The notes: generated from the sequence alone by a model not told the origin. Positions 41,890 through 52,014 are shown, counted from the stretch's first letter. The stretch: 64,000 nt of DNA from Flavobacteriaceae bacterium (GCA_004762155.1 SIHP01000001.1:434001-498000); one strand, 5' to 3'. Numbers and translations are program-made.

Positions 41890-44800
41890 ATGGAAAACCA
41901 AAACACACAACAATTAGATGGTGGTACCTATGAAATTATTCAAAGTAGATTGCAAAAACAAAAGCAAGAACTACAAGAAAAATTGCATAAGTTAAATGAC
42001 GCTAGAAAACATGTTTTTGGTAATATTGAAACCAAATTAATTGCTAACGATAGAATCAACACTGAAAACAACTGTATCGCTAGAGATATTGTTTCCCTAG
42101 GAAATATATCTATTTTCGGATATAATGTTCACTTCGGATTACGAACTGATATTAAATTATCAGACGTTTTTAGTGTTTACGAATTCAAAGAAAATCATTT
42201 TCATCAAAAAGATTTAGAACTCTTAAATGAGACTGTATTTATTAACGATTTTACAAATCTATATAAATACTATAGAAATACTATTTTTTCAAAATTTGCA
42301 GTCATAGGAAACTACCTGCATATGGTTTTTCAATTAAGCGAAAACACCACAGACATAAAAACCTTTAAATGGTTAATTAACGACAATTCACTTCAATACA
42401 TAGACAATAGAAGTGAACATGAATATAAATTTCCAGTACAACACGAATTTAAATGGCAAGAAGTTACCCGCGATATGCATCGTTACGGAACACACTCGCA
42501 TATTTCTATTCTGGATAAAGTTTTTGTTGAAACTATTGGTGGTGATTTAACCATTAAAATTGAAGACAATACAGATGATGGAAAAGGTATTTTATCGGAA
42601 CCTGTAGAACATATAGATCAAACTTTAGACGACGGACAATTTCGTTATGGAGATTTAGGCAATTTAGTTACAATAGAAGTAAAACCTTTTCAAGAAGATC
42701 CGCGTTATTTTATATATAATCATAAATTACAAGAAGTACAACGTGTTGAAAGTATTAAAGACACAGCTGTACAACTACCGGATGATCATGGTATAATTTT
42801 TCCGAATGGTTATTATTTACAGACTGGTGAATATAAAATTTTTGAAAGCGACACAAAAGACGTTCGTTTTCAAAAGAAAATAAGCTCACCTAATGGCGAA
42901 GATTTCTTATATATTTTTTACGCAACAATACGTGGGCTATATATATTGATGTCGTATAACATTATTGAACAAGAAGTTAAAACACCTATTATTTGTAACG
43001 GATTTACACTATTAGAAAATGGTGAGTTATGTTATTTCCGTACAGAAGATGAACAAACCAAACATCATGTTGTTCAAATTTGGCAAACTCCTTACTTAAA
43101 AGGAAACTCACTGCCATCTCAACATACAGATACGTTGCTCTATAAAATAGGAAATAAAGATATCGTTAAAGCCATGGCGGAATGTCATGAGTTAATTAAT
43201 CTTTTAAATAAAGAAGACAATTACACTGGCTTATACAATGATATTGCCAGTATTTCTAAAAACATTACAGATGCTTATTATTGGCTACATGAAGAAGAAA
43301 CACATCAATTAAACATACCTGTTCTTCAAATAAATGAAGCGGCAAATGCAGCTATTGATGAGTTTGAAAAAGTAGTTCAGTTAAAAAAACAAGCTGGTAA
43401 GGAAACTAAAGTTATCAATGAAAAATCAAATGAACTTTTTAGCAAAATAAGAAGTACTTCGTTTAAATCTATTGATGATTTTGTTGGTTTATTAAGCCAG
43501 CTACGTAGTTTGCGCGGTGAAGTAATTAGCTTACATGACATTAGATACATTCAAAAAGAACATTTGGATGCTTTAGAAACACAAGTCTCTGAACAAAACA
43601 CCTTAATTTCCAAGCGTTGTGTTCAGTTTTTATTAAATGATAAAGCCTTAGCACCTTATCACGCTCGTGTTACTGAAAAAGAAAAGCAACTACCAGAAAT
43701 AAAAAAAGTAATTGAAGCAAAAGCTTTAGAAAAAGAAGTTGTTCAGATTACAAATGATTTAGAAATGCTGATTGATATTGTATCCAATCTTGAGATTGAA
43801 GACACTTCACAATCAACAAAAATAATTGATAATATTTCGTTGATTTTCGCTACACTAAATCAATTAAAAGCAGGAATTAAAAACAGCATTAAAAGCTTAG
43901 GTAGCACAGAGGCTAAAGCTGATTTTGTAGCACAATTAAAATTGATAGATCAAAGTATCATCAATTATATTGACATGGCAACTACGCCAGAAAAGTGCGA
44001 TGAATATTTAACCAAAACAGCAATTCAACTAGAAGAATTAGAAGGTAAATTTGCCAATTTTGAAGAGTTTATTGGACAAATCATTGAAAAGCGTGAAGAA
44101 ATTCACAGCGCTTTTGATTCTCGTAAAAATAACCTAATTGAAAAACGAAATAAAAAAGCAGTAGCTCTTCAAACCGCTTCGGAACGCATTTTAAAAGGAG
44201 CTGCAAAAAAAGCACAAACCTTCAATAGTATTGAAGATATCAATGGCTATTTTGCTGCCGATTTAATGATTAATAAAGTAAGAGACATTATTAATCAGTT
44301 AAAAGAATTAGATGACGCAGGGAAAGCTGAAGCTATTGAAACGCAATTAAAAGTCGCCAAAGAAGATGCGTTACGTAAATTAAAAGACAAACAAGAACTA
44401 TATGAAGATGGTGAAAATATTATCAAGTTTGGTAAACATAAATTTGGTGTAAACAAACAAGTTTTAGACCTAACTATTGTTTATAAAAATAATGAATTAC
44501 AATACCATTTAACAGGAACTGATTTTTACGAGATAATAGACAATGAAATTTTATTGCAATCGAAAAAATACTGGAACCAAGAATTAGTTTCAGAAAACAA
44601 ATTGGTTTATAGAGCCTCTTATTTAGCTTACAAAATTTTTAAAAACAATCCTGAAAGTTCATTAATCAATAAAAACGAAACAGCTCTTTTAGAACTTGTT
44701 CAAGAACAAAGTAATAATTTATATTCAGAAGGATACATAAAAGGAGTTCATGATGTAGATGCTAGTAGAATATTATATACACTTGTACACAAGCATAACG

Positions 44801-46737
44801 AATTAGGACTACTAACTTACTCTCCTTCTATTCGTGCGTATGCACAATATTTTTGGAACTCACTTTCTGAAGAAAAACAACAGAATCACAATACAAATAT
44901 TAAAGCTTCAGGAGAAGTTTTAAGTATTTTCCCTGACAGTAATTCGTATACTTTTATCATTGAAAACTTAAGCAAAGATCTGCTAACTTTTTCTGAAAGT
45001 TCGAATTTGTTTTTTGAAGACAATATCAATGCTATCGCTAATTATTTATTTGAAGAATTACAATACAACAATAACTTTCAAACAAGTACAGATGCAGCTG
45101 GTTTAAAAGAAGAATTTATAAAAGTGTTGAAAAAGCAAGAAGCATATCATAAATTTAAAAACAGTATCGATAACATAGAAGTATACACAGATAAAATCCA
45201 TTTAACATATCAATGGGTTACTTCTTTTCTTTCTTCCAAAGAAAAAGAACTACAAATTTATGCTGATGAAATTGTATGTACTTTATTATTTGAACACGAA
45301 TCAAACACCAATATAAAAGCAGTACACCCTTTTGAAAAAATTGCAGATTTAAAAGGTTCTCATGCTACAATAGAAAACGGTGTTCTAAATTTTAACTATC
45401 ATGAATTCTCTAAATCTTTATCAGAATTCACTACTATTGAAGTGCCTAATTTCATTCAATACAAAGAGACCAAACAAGATATTACAGAACAGTTAAAAGA
45501 AGACTTAAAACTAGAAGAGTTTAAACCAAGAGTATTATCTTCTTTTGTCAGAAATAAATTAATAGATCAGGTTTATTTCCCTTTAATTGGAGATAATTTA
45601 GCGAAACAATTAGGAACAGTTGGTGATAATAAACGTACTGACAGAATGGGAATGTTATTATTAATTTCTCCTCCTGGATATGGTAAAACCACCTTAATGG
45701 AATACATATCTAATCGTTTAGGTTTGGTGTTTATGAAAATCAACGGTCCAGCAATTGGACATGAAGTTACCTCAGTTGATCCGATGTCTGCAAATAATTC
45801 TGCTTCCAGAGAAGAATTAAAAAAACTGAACTTAGCATTAGAAATGGGAGATAATGTAATGTTATATTTAGATGACATTCAACATTGTAATCCTGAATTC
45901 TTACAGAAATTCATTTCTTTATCTGATGGAACAAGAAAAATAGAAGGTGTTTATAAAGGAAAACCGAAAACTTACGATTTACGTGGAAAGAAGTTTTGTG
46001 TTATTATGGCTGGAAACCCATATACAGAAAGCGGAGATCGATTCCAAATTCCTGACATGCTAGCAAACAGAGCCGATATTTATAACTTAGGTGACATTAT
46101 TGGTGATACTGCGCATTTATTTAAGCTAAGTTTAATTGAAAACTCAATGACATCCAACCCTGTTTTACACCAATTAAGTAGTAAATACTTTGAAGATGTA
46201 TATGCTTTAATTGACAAAGTAGAGAACAACACGGCAGATGTTAATTTAAAAGGTAATCATACAAAGCAAGAAATTCAGGATTACACCGCTATTTTAGAAA
46301 AGATTATTATAATTAGAGACACTATTTTAAAAGTAAATCAAACCTATATCCAATCTGCTGCTATGGAAGACGATTATAGAACAGAACCTTCTTTTAAACT
46401 GCAAGGTTCATATCGTGATATGAATAAATTAGTTGCAAAAGTAGTTCCAATTATGAACGATAGTGAATTACAAAAACTTTTACTATCTCATTACGAAAGT
46501 GAGTCACAAACTTTAACTTCTGCAGCTGAAGCCAATCTTTTAAAATATAAAGAATTAATTAGCGTTTCAACTAAAGAAGAATTAACGCGTTGGAGTCAGA
46601 TTAAAGAAACTTTTTTAAAAAACAACAAGCTAAAAGGATTTGGAGACAAGAATGAAATGGCTCAAATACTGAGTCAAATGATGACTTTTTCTGAAAATCT
46701 AGAAGGAATTAAAGATGTTTTAAAAAAAGGATTATAA
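41890..46737 (+). CDS. Large AAA 'DNA repair ATPase' (DUF3686 type)
   Basis: 1,615 aa from ATG 41890 (MENQNTQQLDGGTYEIIQSR). The longer frame from TTG 41851 adds 13 residues with no support. The N-terminal two thirds contain the DUF3686-type blocks (RDIVSLGNISIFGYNVHFGL, FPNGYYLQTGEYKIFESD) and long coiled coils. An AAA domain lies near residue 1,260 with Walker A SPPGYGKTTLMEY, Walker B MLYLDDIQHC near 1,320 and VIMAGNPYTESGDRFQIPDM. The family is annotated 'DNA repair ATPase' without biochemical proof that I know of. Here it stands behind pspA-yqiJ-flotillin, which points to membrane-stress work instead (inference). Confidence 0.85.
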   Translation: MENQNTQQLDGGTYEIIQSRLQKQKQELQEKLHKLNDARKHVFGNIETKLIANDRINTENNCIARDIVSLGNISIFGYNVHFGLRTDIKLSDVFSVYEFKENHFHQKDLELLNETVFINDFTNLYKYYRNTIFSKFAVIGNYLHMVFQLSENTTDIKTFKWLINDNSLQYIDNRSEHEYKFPVQHEFKWQEVTRDMHRYGTHSHISILDKVFVETIGGDLTIKIEDNTDDGKGILSEPVEHIDQTLDDGQFRYGDLGNLVTIEVKPFQEDPRYFIYNHKLQEVQRVESIKDTAVQLPDDHGIIFPNGYYLQTGEYKIFESDTKDVRFQKKISSPNGEDFLYIFYATIRGLYILMSYNIIEQEVKTPIICNGFTLLENGELCYFRTEDEQTKHHVVQIWQTPYLKGNSLPSQHTDTLLYKIGNKDIVKAMAECHELINLLNKEDNYTGLYNDIASISKNITDAYYWLHEEETHQLNIPVLQINEAANAAIDEFEKVVQLKKQAGKETKVINEKSNELFSKIRSTSFKSIDDFVGLLSQLRSLRGEVISLHDIRYIQKEHLDALETQVSEQNTLISKRCVQFLLNDKALAPYHARVTEKEKQLPEIKKVIEAKALEKEVVQITNDLEMLIDIVSNLEIEDTSQSTKIIDNISLIFATLNQLKAGIKNSIKSLGSTEAKADFVAQLKLIDQSIINYIDMATTPEKCDEYLTKTAIQLEELEGKFANFEEFIGQIIEKREEIHSAFDSRKNNLIEKRNKKAVALQTASERILKGAAKKAQTFNSIEDINGYFAADLMINKVRDIINQLKELDDAGKAEAIETQLKVAKEDALRKLKDKQELYEDGENIIKFGKHKFGVNKQVLDLTIVYKNNELQYHLTGTDFYEIIDNEILLQSKKYWNQELVSENKLVYRASYLAYKIFKNNPESSLINKNETALLELVQEQSNNLYSEGYIKGVHDVDASRILYTLVHKHNELGLLTYSPSIRAYAQYFWNSLSEEKQQNHNTNIKASGEVLSIFPDSNSYTFIIENLSKDLLTFSESSNLFFEDNINAIANYLFEELQYNNNFQTSTDAAGLKEEFIKVLKKQEAYHKFKNSIDNIEVYTDKIHLTYQWVTSFLSSKEKELQIYADEIVCTLLFEHESNTNIKAVHPFEKIADLKGSHATIENGVLNFNYHEFSKSLSEFTTIEVPNFIQYKETKQDITEQLKEDLKLEEFKPRVLSSFVRNKLIDQVYFPLIGDNLAKQLGTVGDNKRTDRMGMLLLISPPGYGKTTLMEYISNRLGLVFMKINGPAIGHEVTSVDPMSANNSASREELKKLNLALEMGDNVMLYLDDIQHCNPEFLQKFISLSDGTRKIEGVYKGKPKTYDLRGKKFCVIMAGNPYTESGDRFQIPDMLANRADIYNLGDIIGDTAHLFKLSLIENSMTSNPVLHQLSSKYFEDVYALIDKVENNTADVNLKGNHTKQEIQDYTAILEKIIIIRDTILKVNQTYIQSAAMEDDYRTEPSFKLQGSYRDMNKLVAKVVPIMNDSELQKLLLSHYESESQTLTSAAEANLLKYKELISVSTKEELTRWSQIKETFLKNNKLKGFGDKNEMAQILSQMMTFSENLEGIKDVLKKGL

Positions 46738-46764
46738 TAAAAGAAAAACAATTTTCACAATATT

Positions 46765-46814
46765 AAATTCGTAATAACTTCTTTTAAAAACAAAGAAATT
46801 ATTACGAATTTTTC
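46765..46814 (+). terminator. Rho-independent terminator after the large ATPase
   Basis: AAATTCGTAATAA (46765-46777) pairs over 13 bp with TTATTACGAATTT (46799-46811), and T's follow. Confidence 0.75.
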
Positions 46815-46843
46815 AATATTTTTCCCTTTTTGGTTCTGAAAAT

Positions 46844-46875
46844 TTTATTCGGAAACCACAAGATTTATTCAGGAA
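46844..46875. promoter_or_regulatory. 20-bp-spaced direct repeat upstream of 46946
   Basis: TTTATTC is found at 46844-46850 and 46864-46870, each followed by GGAAA or AGGAAA; a weaker copy (TTCTGAAAA) begins at 46834. Two-turn spacing fits binding of a tandem regulator such as a LytTR protein, but nothing else supports this. Confidence 0.3.
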
Positions 46876-46945
46876 AAACCTTGCTATTAATATTAATTTT
46901 TCTTTATAGATTTGCTCACTCAAAACCAAAAAATAAACTTACACT

Positions 46946-47377
46946 ATGTTTGATTTTTTAAAAAAGAAAAAGGTAAAACATTTAACAATTAAATGCAGTA
47001 CTGATTGCATTACAATTAACGAGCAACCTATTTCATTTCCTACAGACTACAATACACTTACTAGTGTATTAGGAAAACCATCTAGAGAAATTAAAAAATC
47101 TAACATTTATTTAATGTGGGACGATTATGGTGTTTTTTACGGCTCTAAAGACTTAAATAATGTTTTGTCTATAAATATATATCAAAATAAAAAAGACACT
47201 AGTGAGTACAATACCAAAAGACAATTCAAAGGCTCTTTATTTTTAGATGACGAAAACATAACGAATAATGAATTTGTGAAAATCTCGCTAGGAAAAAACG
47301 TTATACACAGACTTGGGAGCGAAAGTGAAACTCGTTTTGGTTTTAGTATTGGAGCTAATTCTGATTATAAAGAATAA
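46946..47377 (+). CDS. Conserved protein of unknown function (143 aa)
   Basis: 143 aa. After a basic start (FDFLKKKKVKHL), the pattern ITINEQPISFPTDYNTLTSV, LGKPSREIKKSNIYLMWDDY and GVFYGSKDLNNVLSINIY suggests a beta-rich fold with a repeated small domain, and VIHRLGSESETRFGFSIG is near the end. I do not recognise a named family with certainty. It follows the ATPase terminator and has its own upstream region; its end is convergent with yjbQ. Confidence 0.6.
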   Translation: MFDFLKKKKVKHLTIKCSTDCITINEQPISFPTDYNTLTSVLGKPSREIKKSNIYLMWDDYGVFYGSKDLNNVLSINIYQNKKDTSEYNTKRQFKGSLFLDDENITNNEFVKISLGKNVIHRLGSESETRFGFSIGANSDYKE

Positions 47378-47435
47378 AAGAAACAAGTCTATATTTTTTA
47401 TAAGTTATAACATAGACAAACTAAAAACATTTCTA

Positions 47436-47867
47436 TTAATATTTAACCCCCATTATTGTAATAACAATTTTCCTTTCCCCTCCATAATCTCTATGCTCAC
47501 CTAAGTATATTCCTTGCCAAACACCAAGATTTAATTCTCCTTTTGTTATAGGAATAATTACTTGACAACCAAGCATAGAACTTTTTATATGTTCAGGCAT
47601 ATCATCCGCTCCTTCATAATTGTGCTGATAATACGGCATATTTTCTGGAATCATTTTATCTATATGAGTTTCAAAATCTAAACGCACAGTTGGATCTGCA
47701 TTTTCATTAATAGTTAAACTTGCAGAAGTATGTTTTAAAAAAGCCTGAAACTGACCAACTTTAATACCTCTTAGCTCATTAATAATTGTATTTTTTAAAA
47801 CATCCGTTATTAGATGATATCCCCTAGTAAATACAGGTAAAATAATTTCTTTCTGATAAAATTCCAT
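47436..47867 (-). CDS. yjbQ: YjbQ family protein (UPF0047)
   Basis: A 143-aa protein of the YjbQ/UPF0047 fold. The signature GQFQAFLKHTSASLTINENA, the metal-site region HIDKMIPENMPYYQHNYEG, DDMPEHIKSSMLGCQVIIPI and the end LGVWQGIYLGEHRDYGGERK are all present. Family members have thiamine-phosphate-synthase activity in vitro, but the physiological role is uncertain. It is convergent with the preceding gene and lies after dnaK on the same strand, separated from it by the dnaK terminator. Confidence 0.9.
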   Translation of the reverse strand: MEFYQKEIILPVFTRGYHLITDVLKNTIINELRGIKVGQFQAFLKHTSASLTINENADPTVRLDFETHIDKMIPENMPYYQHNYEGADDMPEHIKSSMLGCQVIIPITKGELNLGVWQGIYLGEHRDYGGERKIVITIMGVKY

Positions 47868-47913
47868 TTAACTAAAATAAGATAATGATGTCTTCTTTTT
47901 AAGAATTAAAACA

Positions 47914-47944
47914 CATAAAAAAACCGCCTCATAATTGAGGCGGT
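47914..47944 (-). terminator. Rho-independent terminator of dnaK
   Basis: ACCGCCTCA (47923-47931) and TGAGGCGGT (47936-47944) form a perfect, GC-rich 9-bp stem with a 4-nt loop. On the minus strand a TTTTTTTAT tail follows. Confidence 0.92.
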
Positions 47945-47974
47945 CTTAATAGTATATAAAAAATCGATTATCGA

Positions 47975-49873
47975 TTATTTTACTTCTTCGAAATCTACGT
48001 CTTCTACATTATCATCAGCAGTTGCTTCAGATGCTGGCTCTTGTTGAGCTCCAGCTCCTGCATCAGCTCCACCTTGTGCAGCATACATCTCTTCAGACGC
48101 TACTTTCCATACTTCATTAATAGTTTCCATTGCAGCATCGATTTTAGCTAAATCTTTGCTTTCATGTGCAGCTTTCAACTCTACTAAAGCAGCTTCTATT
48201 GGTTCTTTCTTATCTGCAGACAACTTTTCACCAAACTCTTTTAATTGACTTTCTGTTTGGAAAATCATAGAGTCTGCTCCATTTATTTTCTCAGCAGTTT
48301 CTTTTGCTTTAGCATCTGCATCTGCATTTGCTTCAGCATCAGCTTTCATTTTTGCTATTTCTTCCTCAGATAAACCAGAAGAAGCTTCAATACGAACGTT
48401 TTGTACTTTTCCTGTAGCTTTATCAGAAGCAGAAACATTTATAATTCCGTTGGCATCAATATCAAAAGTTACTTCAATTTGAGGAACTCCTCTTTGCGCT
48501 GGTGGAATATCTGCTAATTGGAAACGACCAATTGTTTTGTTATCCGCAGCCATTGCTCTTTCACCTTGTAATACGTGAATATCAACAGAAGGTTGGTTGT
48601 CTACAGCAGTAGAAAATACTTGTGATTTTTTTGTTGGAATTGTAGTATTTGCATCAATTAACTTAGTAAATACGTTACCCATAGTTTCAATACCTAAAGA
48701 TAATGGCGTTACATCTAATAATAATACATCTTTTACATCTCCAGTTAAAACTCCACCTTGAATTGCAGCTCCTAAAGCAACAACTTCATCAGGATTTACA
48801 CCTTTACTTGGCGCTTTTCCAAAGAATTTCTCAACAGCTTCCTGTACAGCAGGAATACGAGTAGACCCACCTACTAAAATTACTTCATCAATATCAGAAA
48901 CTGATAAATCAGCATTTTTTAATGCAGTTTGACAAGGTTCTATAGTTCTCTTTACTAAATCGTCAATTAATTGCTCAAATTTAGCTCTTGTTAATGAACG
49001 CACTAAATGCTTAGGTCCACTTGCAGTAGCTGTAATATAAGGTAAGTTAATTTCTGAAGAAGTTGTACTAGATAATTCAATCTTAGCTTTTTCAGCAGCT
49101 TCTTTTAAACGTTGTAAAGCCATAGGATCTTGACGTAAATCCATGTTTTCTTCAGCTTTAAACTCATCAGCTAACCAGTTAATGATTTTTTCATCAACAT
49201 CATCTCCACCTAAATGCGTATCTCCATCAGTAGCTAATACTTCAAATACTCCATCTCCTAATTCTAAGATAGAAACATCATGTGTACCTCCACCAAAGTC
49301 AAATACAGCAATTACTTTATCATCATTTGCCTTATCTAAACCATAAGCCAATGCTGCAGCTGTTGGTTCGTTTATAATACGACGAACTTTTAAACCTGCA
49401 ATTTCACCTGCTTCTTTAGTTGCTTGACGTTGCGCATCGTTAAAATAAGCTGGTACAGTAATTACCGCTTCAGAAACATCTTGTCCTAAATAATCTTCAG
49501 CTGTTTTCTTCATTTTTTGTAACACCATTGCAGATATTTCTTGCGGCGTATACAAACGATCATCAATTTTAACACGTGGTGTGTCATTATCTCCTTTTTC
49601 AACAGAATAAGGAACTCTTCCTGCTTCTTTAGAAGATTCAGAAAATTTATTCCCCATAAAACGCTTAATTGAATAAACTGTTTTTGTTGGATTTGTAACT
49701 GCTTGACGTTTTGCTGGATCTCCTACTTTACGTTCTCCTCCTTCTACGAAAGCAACTACAGATGGTGTTGTTCTTTTTCCTTCTGAATTTGGGATTACCA
49801 CTGGCTCGTTTCCTTCCATTACAGAAACACATGAGTTGGTAGTACCTAAATCAATTCCTATAATTTTACTCAT
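47975..49873 (-). CDS. dnaK: Molecular chaperone DnaK (Hsp70)
   Basis: 632 aa, full length. The start [75 protein letters not shown] and [20 protein letters not shown] are the nucleotide-binding domain; [19 protein letters not shown] opens the substrate-binding domain. It ends with the acidic [12 protein letters not shown] tail typical of DnaK. It works with DnaJ and GrpE, which are not in the window. The gene stands alone with a palindrome-rich upstream region and a strong terminator. Confidence 0.98.
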   Translation of the reverse strand: MSKIIGIDLGTTNSCVSVMEGNEPVVIPNSEGKRTTPSVVAFVEGGERKVGDPAKRQAVTNPTKTVYSIKRFMGNKFSESSKEAGRVPYSVEKGDNDTPRVKIDDRLYTPQEISAMVLQKMKKTAEDYLGQDVSEAVITVPAYFNDAQRQATKEAGEIAGLKVRRIINEPTAAALAYGLDKANDDKVIAVFDFGGGTHDVSILELGDGVFEVLATDGDTHLGGDDVDEKIINWLADEFKAEENMDLRQDPMALQRLKEAAEKAKIELSSTTSSEINLPYITATASGPKHLVRSLTRAKFEQLIDDLVKRTIEPCQTALKNADLSVSDIDEVILVGGSTRIPAVQEAVEKFFGKAPSKGVNPDEVVALGAAIQGGVLTGDVKDVLLLDVTPLSLGIETMGNVFTKLIDANTTIPTKKSQVFSTAVDNQPSVDIHVLQGERAMAADNKTIGRFQLADIPPAQRGVPQIEVTFDIDANGIINVSASDKATGKVQNVRIEASSGLSEEEIAKMKADAEANADADAKAKETAEKINGADSMIFQTESQLKEFGEKLSADKKEPIEAALVELKAAHESKDLAKIDAAMETINEVWKVASEEMYAAQGGADAGAGAQQEPASEATADDNVEDVDFEEVK

Positions 49874-49985
49874 AATATATATTTAATTTTTGATTCAATT
49901 TTACGAATAACTAATAGTCAAAGTGTGTGCCAATGGATTTTTTCTAAAATTTTGGCAGAACGTGCTGTTATTAATAGATTTAAAA

Positions 49986-50000
49986 ATGACAGAGTGTCAT
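49986..50000. promoter_or_regulatory. Palindrome ATGACA-GAG-TGTCAT upstream of dnaK
   Basis: Perfect 6-bp arms around 3 bp, 113 bp before the dnaK ATG. Nearer to the gene, TGCCA and TGGCA (minus strand, about 49931-49960) form a second, widely spaced inverted pair. Either could be a heat-shock operator in a phylum without a CIRCE-like site that I can see here. Confidence 0.4.
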
Positions 50001-50117
50001 AATTCAACTTTCTTCTTTCTTAAAAATCCTTAAAACCTAATTAGCATGTGCTTTATAAGCTCCAAAAAAAGGTTAATTAATTGCTTATTTAGAAGAAGAT
50101 ATTTTTGTGAATTAATG

Positions 50118-50145
50118 TTGCATTCATAAAAACTTTATACATTTG
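50118..50145 (+). promoter_or_regulatory. pyrE promoter, TTG-N17-TACATTTG
   Basis: A -33 TTG (50118-50120) and a -7 TACATTTG (50138-50145) are 17 bp apart. The pyrE ATG begins only 5 bp after the -7 element, so the transcript should have no or almost no leader. Confidence 0.55.
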
Positions 50146-50149
50146 TAAC

Positions 50150-50791
50150 ATGAGTTTAAATAAAGATACCGCAAAAAAAACCGCTGAGCTTCTTTTGCAA
50201 ATTAAAGCTATAAAATTAAGTCCAAATGAACCATTTACATGGGCTTCTGGATGGAAGTCTCCTATTTATTGTGACAATAGAGTTACTTTATCTTACCCAC
50301 CTGTTAGAAATTTCTTAAAAGAAGAGATGGCTAAACTTGTTGAAGATAAATATGGTAAACCTGATGTTATTGCTGGTGTTGCCACTGGAGCAATTGCAAT
50401 TGGTATTTTAGTTGCTCAAGAATTAGGTGTTCCTTTTATTTATGTTCGACCTGAACCTAAAAAACATGGGCGAAAAAACCAAATTGAAGGTCATTTAGAT
50501 CCTAATCAGAATATAGTTGTTATTGAAGACCTTATAAGCACTGGTAAAAGCAGCTTAAATGCTGTTGCAGCTTTAAAAGAAGCAAAAGCAAATGTAAAAG
50601 GTATGATTGCTATATTTTCTTATGGATTTGATGTTGCAACTGAAAACTTTACCGAACACAATGTTGAGTTAACAACTCTAAGTAATTATAACTACCTACT
50701 AGAGCAAGCATTAGATAGCAACTTTATTAATGACAAAGAAAAAGAAACTTTAGAAGACTGGAGATCTAATCCAAATCAATGGAAACAATAA
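50150..50791 (+). CDS. pyrE: Orotate phosphoribosyltransferase
   Basis: A 213-aa cytosolic enzyme of pyrimidine synthesis that joins orotate and PRPP to make OMP. FTWASGWKSPIYCDNRVTLS is the N-terminal orotate-site block, VATGAIAIGILVAQELG and VRPEPKKHGRKNQIEG contain the PRPP-contact loop, and VVIEDLISTGKSSLNAVAAL is the PRPP-binding motif. It is complete. The downstream SRPBCC gene follows after 42 bp on the same strand. Confidence 0.97.
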   Translation: MSLNKDTAKKTAELLLQIKAIKLSPNEPFTWASGWKSPIYCDNRVTLSYPPVRNFLKEEMAKLVEDKYGKPDVIAGVATGAIAIGILVAQELGVPFIYVRPEPKKHGRKNQIEGHLDPNQNIVVIEDLISTGKSSLNAVAALKEAKANVKGMIAIFSYGFDVATENFTEHNVELTTLSNYNYLLEQALDSNFINDKEKETLEDWRSNPNQWKQ

Positions 50792-50833
50792 TGGCAATAA
50801 TTTTGCTTTAATACACCTAAAAAAACAAAACAA

Positions 50834-51223
50834 ATGAATATTGACGGAAATACAATTAAAGTAAATAAGTCTTCAAAAGATTTATTTGAGTTTTTAACTA
50901 AACTTGAAAACTATAAAGAATTAATGCCAGAAAATACAGAGAAATTTGAAGTTGATGGTGAATCTTTTATTTTTGGTTTAAAAGGAATGCCAGAGATTAG
51001 ATTAGTAATGAAAGAGAAAACTGAATTTTCTAATATAACTTTAGGTGCGGCAAGCAGTAAATTACCATTTACATTAGCTACTGACATTAAAGAAATATCT
51101 GAAAACGAAAGTGAAGCTCAAATAAAGTTTGAAAGCCAATTTAACGCAATGATGGCTATGATGGTTAAATCACCTTTAACAAAATTCATCAACGCGTTAA
51201 CTGAAAACTTAGAAAAAATATAA
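50834..51223 (+). CDS. SRPBCC-fold protein
   Basis: 129 aa. NKSSKDLFEFLTKLENYKEL and MPENTEKFEVDGESFIFGLK then LTKFINALTENLEKI outline the START/SRPBCC helix-grip fold that binds hydrophobic ligands. In Flavobacteriia this small protein commonly follows pyrE (from memory). The ligand is unknown. It ends one base before the convergent birA gene. Confidence 0.75.
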   Translation: MNIDGNTIKVNKSSKDLFEFLTKLENYKELMPENTEKFEVDGESFIFGLKGMPEIRLVMKEKTEFSNITLGAASSKLPFTLATDIKEISENESEAQIKFESQFNAMMAMMVKSPLTKFINALTENLEKI

Positions 51224-51224
51224 A

Positions 51225-51956
51225 TTAAGCAAACGAAACTTCTTTTAATCCAAATTCTTGGATGGTTTCATCACTTAACTCTATTTGGAGTTTTCCTTCA
51301 GGAGATACTCCTACTATTTTACCCATAAAAAAAACATTCTGATCTGTTTTAAACATACTTGGAGTGTTTTTTTTATACAATACACTTAAATATTTTTCTT
51401 CTAAAACCTCAAACTCTTCATCTTTTAATAAAGAAATGTTTATCTGTAATTTATCTAGAATAGCAGTTAAAACTTCATCAATATTAAATTCTTTATTCAT
51501 TTTCTTTTTTAAAGAAGAGGCATTTATTAATTCTACTGGAAAAACATCTTGGTTAACATTTAAGCCTAACCCTATAATAGTAGACTTAATTTTACTACGT
51601 TGTAATGAGTTTTCAATTAAAACACCTGCTATTTTATCTGATTCTGACAGAATGTCGTTGGGCCATTTTACAGACAACTTTGGTAAATTAAACAAACTAA
51701 CAGCTTCAAAAACACTTAAACTAATAGCATAATTTAAATATTTTTGATGGATTACCTGCAAATCAACAAAAGAAACAAAAACACTCATAATCAAGTTTTT
51801 ACCACCTTCAGAAACCCATTTAGTGTTCATTTGTCCTCTACCAGATGTTTGCTTCTCTGCAACTATTACCGTAAAGTCTTCTACAGTGGAATACATAGCC
51901 ATATCTTTTAAAAAAGAATTTGTGGAGTCGATGGCACTAAGTTTGATTATTTTCAT
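51225..51956 (-). CDS. birA: Biotin--[acetyl-CoA-carboxylase] ligase
   Basis: 243 aa from ATG 51956; the 34 extra upstream codons look non-coding. LSAIDSTNSFLKDMAMYS, VIVAEKQTSGRGQMNTKWVS (the biotinyl-AMP loop GRGQMN), LSVKWPNDILSESDKIAGVL with IENSL and IIGLGLNVNQ are the catalytic blocks. A small C-terminal SH3-like domain ends it (VGVSPEGKLQIELSD). There is no N-terminal DNA-binding domain, so it is a ligase without repressor function. It is divergent from rsfS. Confidence 0.95.
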   Translation of the reverse strand: MKIIKLSAIDSTNSFLKDMAMYSTVEDFTVIVAEKQTSGRGQMNTKWVSEGGKNLIMSVFVSFVDLQVIHQKYLNYAISLSVFEAVSLFNLPKLSVKWPNDILSESDKIAGVLIENSLQRSKIKSTIIGLGLNVNQDVFPVELINASSLKKKMNKEFNIDEVLTAILDKLQINISLLKDEEFEVLEEKYLSVLYKKNTPSMFKTDQNVFFMGKIVGVSPEGKLQIELSDETIQEFGLKEVSFA

Positions 51957-52014
51957 TGAAATATTATTATAATAACTCGTTTCAATATTAAACAAAATAC
52001 TCACAAAAAAGTAA

